From contig QIAW01000086.1 in NCBI GenBank assembly GCA_003225655.1, forward strand, positions 1 to 22,746: DNA of 22,746 nt, written 5' to 3'. Origin of the DNA: Acidobacteriota bacterium (lineage in GTDB: Bacteria > Acidobacteriota > Terriglobia > Terriglobales > Acidobacteriaceae). Within the stretch, counting starts at the first letter, position 1. The number at the start of each line of letters is the position of its first letter. Below are positions 16,804-22,746 of this stretch, piece by piece. The translations under genes and the position numbers were made by a program. The notes beneath the pieces were generated by a model. The model was not told the DNA's origin. It searched no databases and was given only the letters and a program-made list of their open reading frames with translations.

Positions 16804-17031
16804 ATGGCTGACGCAAAGAAGGTAATGGAGTTCGTGAAGGAAAAGGGAGTCAAGTTGCTCGACCTGCGCTTCACCGACCTCCCGGGCCTTTGGCACCACG
16901 TTTCGTATCCTATTGACCAGGTGAGCGAAGCTTCGTTTGAAGAGGGCTTTGGCATGGACGGCTCTTCGATTCGCGGATGGGCGGCCATCCACGAGAGCGA
17001 CATGCTGCTCATCCCCGAATTGCGGATGTGA
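16804..17031 (+). CDS. glnA: Glutamine synthetase type I, N-terminal part (frame broken)
   Basis: The frame starts at an ATG after AAGGAGA and encodes a normal GlnA N-terminus. VKLLDLRFTDLPGLWHHVS is followed by GFGMDGSSIRGWAAIHESDMLLIP, which carries the Asp and Ser that complete the active site of the neighbouring subunit. After Glu72 (17017-17019) it departs from the family and stops at 17031. Intact homologs continue from LIPD through about 17 more residues (in E. coli ASTAVIDPFFADSTL and on) before the stretch that reappears here at 17019 in another frame. A deletion of about 49 or 52 bases is the simplest explanation. The protein makes glutamine from glutamate, ammonia and ATP. Confidence 0.9.
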   Translation: MADAKKVMEFVKEKGVKLLDLRFTDLPGLWHHVSYPIDQVSEASFEEGFGMDGSSIRGWAAIHESDMLLIPELRM

Positions 17032-18164
17032 TTGATCCGGTGACCAAGCAACGCTACGACCGCGATCCGCGCTACATCGCCAGGAAAGCGGAGATGTACA
17101 TTACCTCCACCGGTATTGCCGATACGGCATTCTTCGGTGCAGAGGCGGAATTCTTTATCTTTGATAATGTGCGCTTCGACCAGCGCGAGCAGCACGGCTT
17201 CTACTACATTGATGCTGAAGAGGGCCGCTGGAACTCCGGACGCGCCGAGAACAACCTGGGCTATCGTCCGCGATTCAAGGAAGGCTACTTCCCCGTGCCT
17301 CCCACCGATCACTATCAGGACCTGCGCACGGAAATGTCCATGACCATGAATCAGTGCGGCCTGGAGGTGGAATGCCACCACCACGAAGTCGCCACTGGCG
17401 GGCAGACGGAAATTGACCTGAAGTACAACTCACTGGTGCGCTCGGCCGACAACATGATGCTTTACAAGTACATCGTGAAGAACGTAGCCAACCAGTACGG
17501 CAAGACTGTGACCTTCATGCCTAAGCCACTCTTCCAGGACAACGGCAGCGGCATGCACACCCACCAGTCGCTGTGGAAGGGCGGCAAACCGCTCTTTGCT
17601 GGCGATGGCTATGCCGGACTTTCGAAACTCGCTCTGAACTACATTGGCGGGCTGATCAAGCACGGCCCGGCGCTGTCGGCGATCATCGCGCCTACCACTA
17701 ACTCTTACAAACGCCTGGTTCCGGGCTTCGAAGCTCCGGTCAATCTGGCATACTCGCGCCGCAATCGCTCGGCAGCCTGCCGTATTCCGATGTACTCGGC
17801 ATCGCCGAAGGCCAAGCGCGTGGAGTTCCGTCCGCCGGACCCAAGCTGCAATCCTTATATGGCATTTGCGGCGATGGTCATGGCCGGACTGGATGGCATT
17901 GAGAACAAGATCGATCCCGGTCAACCGCTCGATAAGGACATCTACGATCTGGGCCCGGAGGAGTTGGCCAAGGTTCCTTCGATGCCCGGTGGTCTCGACG
18001 AAGCCTTGGAGGCGCTGGAGAGCGATCACCAGTTCCTGCTCAAAGGCGATGTCTTTACCGAAGAGCTGGTTCAGACTTACATTGATTACAAGCGGGAAAA
18101 GGAAGTGAACGCCATGCGGTTGCGACCGCACCCGTATGAATTCGCCCTCTACTACGACATTTAA
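16977..18164 (+). CDS. glnA: Glutamine synthetase type I, catalytic part (frame broken)
   Basis: Real GlnA sequence resumes at about 17019 (IADVIDPVTKQRYDRDP) and runs 381 residues to the stop at 18164; the codons from the ATG at 16977 to there are out of frame with the gene. Metal and ATP sites are visible: GAEAEFF, GGQTEIDLKY, GSGMHTHQS, APTTNSYKRLVPG and VEFRPPDPSCNPY. IYDLGPEE near the C-terminus matches the adenylylation loop NLYDLPPEE, indicating the GSI-beta class controlled by GlnE. Together with the 72 N-terminal residues, 453 of about 470 residues remain, so the gap is small. Without repair the gene cannot make GlnA. Confidence 0.92.
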   Translation: MGGHPRERHAAHPRIADVIDPVTKQRYDRDPRYIARKAEMYITSTGIADTAFFGAEAEFFIFDNVRFDQREQHGFYYIDAEEGRWNSGRAENNLGYRPRFKEGYFPVPPTDHYQDLRTEMSMTMNQCGLEVECHHHEVATGGQTEIDLKYNSLVRSADNMMLYKYIVKNVANQYGKTVTFMPKPLFQDNGSGMHTHQSLWKGGKPLFAGDGYAGLSKLALNYIGGLIKHGPALSAIIAPTTNSYKRLVPGFEAPVNLAYSRRNRSAACRIPMYSASPKAKRVEFRPPDPSCNPYMAFAAMVMAGLDGIENKIDPGQPLDKDIYDLGPEELAKVPSMPGGLDEALEALESDHQFLLKGDVFTEELVQTYIDYKREKEVNAMRLRPHPYEFALYYDI

Positions 18165-18181
18165 ATCTTCACTACGTAAAC

Positions 18182-18211
18182 AAAAAGCCCCTGCTTCAGC
18201 AGGGGCTTTTT
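18182..18211. terminator. Bidirectional rho-independent terminator
   Basis: GCCCCTGC (18187-18194) pairs with GCAGGGGC (18199-18206) around the TTCA tetraloop, flanked by A5 on the left and T5 on the right. It serves glnA on the plus strand and the convergent envelope-protein gene on the minus strand, both of which end within 20 bases of it. Confidence 0.95.
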
Positions 18212-18220
18212 GTTGTTCTT

Positions 18221-20482
18221 TTATCCCTTGGTTTTGTAGCTAAAGGTCAGCTTAGTTTCTTCGCCAAGCACGAGCGGTCTCACAAAGCGATACGAATTGC
18301 CGGCGCGGGGCACATCCACGCGAACGGGTAGCACGCCGGCAACGCGCTTTTGCAGACTGAAGACATTGGCCGACGCAGCATTGTCGAGCTGCTCGGCCTG
18401 TTGCTTTGCCTGGCGCTCGATCCGTCGTGAATTAACCTGTGCAACCTCGCTGGTACTGGTCTGTATAGTTTCTGCTGTAGCGCCCACCTGCAAGGAAAAG
18501 TTGAAGTGGGAAGGCCGGCTGGCATCATAAGAAAACGACTGCGCATACCGCCTAAAGCCGGCAGAATCTGCCGTGATTTTCAGATTCCCCGAGGGAACAT
18601 TCGAGGCCAGCCAGCGGCCTGACTGGTCGGTCATGGTTTTTATTTCAGTTCCCGTTTCCGCATCGGCAACGGTGACTTGTGCATTGGGAACCACTGCTCC
18701 CGAAGCGTCCAGGATATATCCTCCGATCTGTCCCGGAAGCAGTGTGTCAATATTGATATTGCCGTTAACCTTCCAGGCTCCGGCTTGCTCCAACGTTTTG
18801 TCGTCTTCCTCGGTAGACGCCATCTCTTCAGGCATGGGAGGAAGCTGGCCGGTTGACAGCGCGTCGCCACCAAAATTCTTGACCTGGTATCGCGCGGGCA
18901 GAAACACCTCCCACTGCAGCAGGCTGATGGGGATATCCATTCTGGGAAGAGTCAGGTCTGACCCTCCTTTGTTTGCAAAGGGAGAGCCTGAGTGCATGAA
19001 GACAAACGAGACAGTATAAGAGCCTGTGGGACGGAACCCCATTCGCAGCAAGGGCACCATGCGGCTGCCGTCAGAGGCCTCGGCCGGCTTGACCTCTTCT
19101 CCGGCAACTTCAGCGGTGACAATGTTTGCTCCCGCCGGCAACATCACCTTCAGGAACGGCTGCGCCTGGTTCTTGAGCACCAGTTTTACCTCGGTGAGTG
19201 ATTTACCTTCGGAGGTCACCAGCGTGGTCACAACTGCCCGCTCGGCAACCGCCGCGAGCACGCCGCTATCCTCAAAGCGAGTCCACTCCAGGGCCAGAGT
19301 CGGGTTCTCAGTGGGTTGGCGGTGATAGCGGAAGGCTCCCTGCAAGGGGTGGCGCGCGAGCGAACGCAAATAGGGACTAACTTCCTTCAAATCTATGCGT
19401 TTGAGCCCGCCGCCCTCGGTGGCCGTAAGCTCCATCGCTCCTACACCTTCAACCAAGGCTTCGCCAATTTCCCGCTGAGCATTCTTGAAGCTGAGAAAGG
19501 GAACGTCGGTCTTGGTTGAATCCAGTTTTCTTTCCAGGGAGATGAGGAACTGATGATTGTGCTGCGCCGGGTTGCTGACCTTTATCAGCAAGACACCGGG
19601 CTGCATGTCATATGAGTCGAGAGAAGACCCAGTTACACCCGTGGCTTCATAGCCGCCGGGAAGGACAAGCTCGAATTGAGCAGGCTCGCCCTGTACCACA
19701 GTAAGATCAGCTAGCGCTGCGATCCTGAAGTCGGTTTCGCCTACCGAGGCCAACGTTTTGACGTCGGAAAGAAACCGCACCTCGCGAGGGATAGCGGGTT
19801 CGGCAACTTCGCGTGTGGCCCATGAGATGCTTGCAGGCTGGCCGGGCACCAGCGTTGCCGCAACCGTAGTCCGGTTGCCGTCCGAGGTGCGCCTGGTAAT
19901 CAAGCCAGGGCTGATTTTTACATTGGTACGATCTCCGGGGACAACAAGCGTGAGCTCGCTGCTTCCCGCGGAGGGGACGGGAAGATAAAACGAAGCGCGG
20001 CCAGCTTCAATGCTCAGAGGCAAGCCAGCGTCGAGCATAATGGAGAATTCGGCCGGGCCCGGCAGGAGGGCCGTTTGCGTGCCACCTTCCTGCTCCAGGG
20101 GCAATGCCTTGCCTTGCTGAGAGGCGTCGAAGACCGTCATCCCATTGAGGAGCGGGACCTTGCTTACACCTTTATTCAACACCTCGCCTTCGAATTGAAC
20201 CGATCCGCGCACGGACTGTTCGGCAACCCGGAGTTTCAGGTCTGCGCGCTTGAGCACGTAGGCAAGAGGCGGCGGCTCGGGTTTCTTTACCGGTTTGCCG
20301 GCCAGTTCAAGCAGCCGGTTATACTCGACAAGCGTCAAGGTGACGTTCCCCGTGTCAGGAATTGGGGGCTCGATTTTTTCCTGTGCGGGAGCGCCGATGG
20401 ACATGATGAGCACTGCCATCAACAGGTTGGTGATCATCTTCTTTGCGAACCGTGTTGTCGTCTTCATGATTGTTGTCTTCAT
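18221..20482 (-). CDS. Envelope protein paralog B with inserted carboxypeptidase-regulatory-like domain
   Basis: The 753-residue protein starts with a Sec signal peptide (hydrophobic LLMAVLIMSIG, probable cleavage after APA). It continues as a long beta-rich region without recognisable catalytic motifs. Residues about 582-690 read like a carboxypeptidase-regulatory/CNA-B-type beta-sandwich: IGGYILDASGAVVPNAQVTV, then TDQSGRW. A stretch like the start of a TonB-receptor plug follows (VGATAETIQTSTSEVAQVNS). The last part, AGVLPVRVDVPRAGNSYRF to SYKTKG, matches the C-terminus of the upstream neighbour. The ATG overlaps that neighbour's stop by four bases (20479-20482), implying translational coupling. 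It is probably periplasmic or outer-membrane associated; the function is unknown. Confidence 0.8.
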   Translation of the reverse strand: MKTTIMKTTTRFAKKMITNLLMAVLIMSIGAPAQEKIEPPIPDTGNVTLTLVEYNRLLELAGKPVKKPEPPPLAYVLKRADLKLRVAEQSVRGSVQFEGEVLNKGVSKVPLLNGMTVFDASQQGKALPLEQEGGTQTALLPGPAEFSIMLDAGLPLSIEAGRASFYLPVPSAGSSELTLVVPGDRTNVKISPGLITRRTSDGNRTTVAATLVPGQPASISWATREVAEPAIPREVRFLSDVKTLASVGETDFRIAALADLTVVQGEPAQFELVLPGGYEATGVTGSSLDSYDMQPGVLLIKVSNPAQHNHQFLISLERKLDSTKTDVPFLSFKNAQREIGEALVEGVGAMELTATEGGGLKRIDLKEVSPYLRSLARHPLQGAFRYHRQPTENPTLALEWTRFEDSGVLAAVAERAVVTTLVTSEGKSLTEVKLVLKNQAQPFLKVMLPAGANIVTAEVAGEEVKPAEASDGSRMVPLLRMGFRPTGSYTVSFVFMHSGSPFANKGGSDLTLPRMDIPISLLQWEVFLPARYQVKNFGGDALSTGQLPPMPEEMASTEEDDKTLEQAGAWKVNGNINIDTLLPGQIGGYILDASGAVVPNAQVTVADAETGTEIKTMTDQSGRWLASNVPSGNLKITADSAGFRRYAQSFSYDASRPSHFNFSLQVGATAETIQTSTSEVAQVNSRRIERQAKQQAEQLDNAASANVFSLQKRVAGVLPVRVDVPRAGNSYRFVRPLVLGEETKLTFSYKTKG

Positions 20483-20997
20483 CTCACACCTGCCTTTTTG
20501 TCCTTTTGATAGGTCAGCCCCACCAGAGGAGCCTGGCTTTCTCCCGTCAGTTCAGAAATAAGAAACAGAGAAGGACCAAAAACGGGAAACGAAACTCGCA
20601 TGGGAAGAATGCCTGCGCGCCTGCCATCGCGGGAATCTTTTAGATACTGGTCTACAAGAGTTTGGGTAGTGCCATGCCCCGCGCCCGCCGCCGGCGTGCT
20701 TGCGGGTAAGGGTTTCTCCTCGTTCCCTCCGCCTTGGCCGGATTCGAGTGCATCAGACGATGGTTCTTCATAAGGCGAGGTGCGGAAGGCGCCGCCCGGT
20801 TCAGAGGCCACTCGGAACAGCGGCGGATAGTAGAGTTGCAAACCGGTACGCGATATGGGCAAATCGAGCGTAGGCAATGCGAGTTTGGCCTCTCCCTTTT
20901 CACTCCATAGGGCGCCGCGGATCACGTATAGGATTTCAACGGGGAAGACGACGCCTATCCCGGACGCACTGGCTTGCCCGACAGGGAGGCGCTCCAC
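20479..20997 (-). CDS. Envelope protein paralog A, C-terminal part (frame broken)
   Basis: This frame carries the end of the protein begun at 22397. Meaningful sequence starts near 20955 with GVVFPVEILYV, matching YTVSFVFMHSG of paralog B. It continues through LALPTLDLPIS (B: LTLPRMDIPIS) to the shared C-terminus AGILPMRVSFPVFGPSLF (B: AGVLPVRVDVPRAGNSYRF). Between these it has a Ser/Pro/Gly-rich linker where paralog B has its inserted domain. The stretch before 20955 is out of frame, so the first residues of this open frame are not real. The TGA overlaps the ATG of paralog B. Confidence 0.72.
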   Translation of the reverse strand: MERLPVGQASASGIGVVFPVEILYVIRGALWSEKGEAKLALPTLDLPISRTGLQLYYPPLFRVASEPGGAFRTSPYEEPSSDALESGQGGGNEEKPLPASTPAAGAGHGTTQTLVDQYLKDSRDGRRAGILPMRVSFPVFGPSLFLISELTGESQAPLVGLTYQKDKKAGVR

Positions 20998-22397
20998 AGA
21001 GTTGCGCCCGAAGGGAGCATGATCTTGACGAAGTTCCTTTGGTTGTTGCGAACAGCGTAGCGCGCCTGCACCAGCGTCTTTCCGTCGTTGCTCATGAGCA
21101 CCTGGTAGCGGGCTTCTTCGATGTTGGCCATCAGGACCGCCTGCTGGGCATAGCGGGCGACATCCACCATGAGCGACCGAGCGGAATTGGCATCGCCGGA
21201 GCGAAAACGCAGGGCGACCATGGAGGGCGACTGGCGGCTGGAGACCATTTCTCCCAAGTCGGTTGCATCGGCGGACTCAAGTCCTGTGGGCTTGAGGTCT
21301 TTAATCTCGCCTGCGCCGAGTACTTCAACCGCTACTCCACCGCTCTCACGTTCAGCGCCGAGAAGACGCAAAAGCGGGATCTCGATCTTGCCGTCACGCG
21401 GCAGATTGGTTTCGCCGACGATGACAAATCGGGCGCTTTGCTCCACCGGCTCCAAAAAGGTAACGTCGAGTTCACCTGGCTTTATCTCCCAATCGGCAAC
21501 CGCCGCGCCTGACACCTGATTGATGGCAACTTTCTCAGGAAGCTGAATTGCCACCTGGCGGGCGGCGCCCTGGACGATATCAATATTCACCTCGGCATAG
21601 AGTGAGGTTGAGTCTTCGCCCAGTCCGAGCAGTTGAGTCAGCGTTCCGCGAAGACGTAAGGGTTGATCAAGATGGTGGTCTTCCGTTTTCCTTCGCCAGG
21701 TGAAGGTAAGAGGTTCATTGCCGCGACCGTAGGCGGTCCATTTGCTCTCGGCAGCGGCCTCTGATTTCTCTGCCAGCAGCCCGCCGGCCAGCCTGATGTC
21801 CAAACCCGTGCGTGGAAGTTGCACCGATGCCCGGGTAATGTCGGAGGCAGTGGCCGGCAACGAGATGCTTTCATCACCAGCCGCAGAGGCGACCGGCAGA
21901 GCGATATCGAATAAAAGTGTGGCGCGGCCAGGATGCGAGAGCACCGCAGCCAGGCGGCTGCTGCCTTTTCCGTCGGCAGTTGAGACCAGAGAGAGAAGTT
22001 TGCCATCGAGCCGTGCCTCGCGGACCAATAATCCGGAGGGAATCGGGACGCGTACCCAACCCTCTTTTAGGACGTCAACGGTCAGGCTGGCACGGCCGGA
22101 GGCGAGATCTCCGTTAACTTGCAGATCATAATCCACCTGAGAGAGCGTGGCCTCAACTGGCGGCGGCGCTGGCTCATGGTCCGGCGGAAAAGCCCGGGCG
22201 CGAAGGGTGCGATATTCGTCGACGGGCAGGACCACCCATCCGGGGGAGTGGGATGTATCTTGCGCCGATGATGGGCTCGGTAATAGCAACAGAGCCACCG
22301 CCATGCACATAGAAAACAGTGCCCGCTCAATGTTTCTAGCTGGATTCTGGTGGCGCCACCTGTGTGTGGGAGGACTTGATAGATTTGATCTCTCCAT
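20955..22397 (-). CDS. Envelope protein paralog A, N-terminal part (frame broken)
   Basis: The ATG at 22397 follows AAGGAACAATTT. After a charged leader comes a hydrophobic signal segment (CMAVALLLLPSPSSAQ). The mature sequence (WVVLPVDEYRTLRARAF, APPPVEATLSQVDYDLQVNG) aligns with paralog B (VTLTLVEYNRLLELAG, EPPPLAYVLKRADLKLRV), so the two genes are tandem duplicates. The frame ends in FVKIMLPSGATLWSASLSGKPVRPG at 20955. Paralog B continues at this point with about 20 residues (EASDGSRMVPLLRMG and on) that are absent here before similarity resumes in another frame. A deletion of about 55-61 bases is inferred. No enzyme motif was recognised. Confidence 0.75.
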   Translation of the reverse strand: MERSNLSSPPTHRWRHQNPARNIERALFSMCMAVALLLLPSPSSAQDTSHSPGWVVLPVDEYRTLRARAFPPDHEPAPPPVEATLSQVDYDLQVNGDLASGRASLTVDVLKEGWVRVPIPSGLLVREARLDGKLLSLVSTADGKGSSRLAAVLSHPGRATLLFDIALPVASAAGDESISLPATASDITRASVQLPRTGLDIRLAGGLLAEKSEAAAESKWTAYGRGNEPLTFTWRRKTEDHHLDQPLRLRGTLTQLLGLGEDSTSLYAEVNIDIVQGAARQVAIQLPEKVAINQVSGAAVADWEIKPGELDVTFLEPVEQSARFVIVGETNLPRDGKIEIPLLRLLGAERESGGVAVEVLGAGEIKDLKPTGLESADATDLGEMVSSRQSPSMVALRFRSGDANSARSLMVDVARYAQQAVLMANIEEARYQVLMSNDGKTLVQARYAVRNNQRNFVKIMLPSGATLWSASLSGKPVRPG

Positions 22398-22664
22398 AAA
22401 TTGTTCCTTCTTAAAGTGTTTTCAGAATCGGTCTACTCATTTTGTTTCTGAGGCATAGGAAGCTTCACGGCTTTCTGACCTGATACGGGTCGCCGATTAT
22501 TGGCCTTGTCTTGTGAGTAGAACGGTCGGGATGGTTTTTCTTGCAGAGAATTGTGTAGGGCAGGATGAGGCGGGTTACAGAGGATCGCTTTGTGGCGAGG
22601 CAGTCTGCAGGCAGGCAGAATGGCGGGCTGATGTTATCAGCCCTCGACCAGGAATGAATTAGGA
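22398..22664. other. Intergenic region upstream of paralog A
   Basis: About 270 bases with no supportable gene. GGGCTGAT (22625-22632) and ATCAGCCC (22636-22643) form a perfect 8-bp hairpin with a 3-nt loop but no T-tract on either side, so termination would have to be rho-assisted if at all. A stop-free minus-strand stretch from about 22640 to 22440 has no usable start codon near its beginning and is probably chance. Confidence 0.5.
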
Positions 22665-22692
22665 GTAGAGACGTAGCATGCTACGTCTCTAC
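22665..22692. repeat. 28-nt perfect palindrome (REP-like)
   Basis: GTAGAGACGTAGCA (22665-22678) is followed immediately by its exact reverse complement (22679-22692), centred on GCATGC. It lies 16 bases past the stop of the outer-membrane-protein gene. Very similar GTAGAGACG-N-CGTCTCTAC palindromes are, from memory, dispersed in cyanobacterial genomes. A copy count in this genome is needed to call it a family. Confidence 0.85.
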
Positions 22693-22707
22693 CGTCGTGT
22701 GCTTGTA

Positions 22708-22746
22708 TTAGAAAGAGAAGTTCATCTGCAAATCCACACTTCGGTT
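22708..22746 (-). CDS. C-terminal end of a probable outer-membrane beta-barrel protein (partial)
   Basis: On the minus strand the last twelve codons read NRSVDLQMNFSF and stop with TAA (22710-22708). The alternating pattern of hydrophobic residues and a C-terminal Phe is the BAM-recognition signature of outer-membrane beta-barrels, such as the TonB-dependent Oar-like receptors common in Acidobacteria. The next genes on this strand include one with an Oar-like regulatory domain, which supports the reading. With only twelve residues visible, the family remains a guess. Confidence 0.5.
   Translation of the reverse strand, partial: NRSVDLQMNFSF

Noticed and set aside
17005..17031. Programmed -1 ribosomal frameshifting joining the two glnA frames
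   Set aside because: No slippery heptamer is present, and frameshifting would not restore the roughly 17 missing residues. The same holds for the breaks at 11341 and 20955.
16443..17384. 313-codon minus-strand frame across the lysR-glnA gap
   Set aside because: It overlaps lysR and glnA in antisense and spans the control region; its composition is not protein-like.
22440..22640. Stop-free minus-strand stretch ending at a TAG near 22440 (ends KLPMPQKQNE)
   Set aside because: There is no ATG, GTG or TTG near its upstream limit, no ribosome binding site and no recognisable similarity; it may be a chance frame.

Overview
The window is a contiguous piece of a bacterial chromosome with moderately high GC, no phage or transposon genes and no CRISPR array. 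The gene families point to an acidobacterium (Acidobacteriota, Terriglobia-like). The pointers are a fused transaldolase/glucose-6-phosphate isomerase, a pyruvoyl-dependent arginine decarboxylase, Ser/Thr-rich secreted proteins ending in an LPQTA-type signal, and large envelope paralogs carrying a carboxypeptidase-regulatory-like domain beside an outer-membrane protein. This assignment is inference from family knowledge, not a search.

Positions 1-8011 (+ strand) hold a pentose-phosphate/glucose-entry operon: tail of transketolase, transaldolase-Pgi fusion, 6-phosphogluconate dehydrogenase, a polyphosphate-glucokinase-like ROK kinase, glucose-6-phosphate dehydrogenase, 6-phosphogluconolactonase and a HAD hydrolase. 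Together they phosphorylate glucose, oxidise it to ribulose-5-phosphate and recycle pentoses. Positions 8012-10765 hold a tRNA-Ser remnant lacking its anticodon arm, a secreted protein of unknown function (- strand) with its own terminator, and tadA. Positions 11060-12175 hold a frame-broken, Ser/Thr-rich secreted protein. Positions 12215-15291 (- strand) encode the complete arginine -> agmatine -> N-carbamoylputrescine -> putrescine route (pdaD, aguB, aguA), with spacers full of short degenerate tandem repeats. A LysR regulator (15529-16461, -) is divergent from glnA (16804-18164, +), which is broken by an internal deletion. Positions 18221-22397 (- strand) hold two tandem, translationally coupled envelope-protein paralogs, the upstream one also broken. 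The window ends with a 28-nt perfect palindrome and the last residues of a probable outer-membrane beta-barrel protein.

The most striking observation is that four independent loci (tRNA-Ser, the Ser/Thr-rich gene, glnA, and the upstream envelope paralog) each lack an internal stretch of a few tens of nucleotides. All three protein-coding cases change frame in the same sense. Two perfect 20-21 bp tandem duplications lie in other intergenic spots. Either the assembly has collapsed and duplicated short segments (gap-closure errors), or this genome has suffered repeated short deletions. Raw reads would decide this, and until then the glnA break should not be read as biology.
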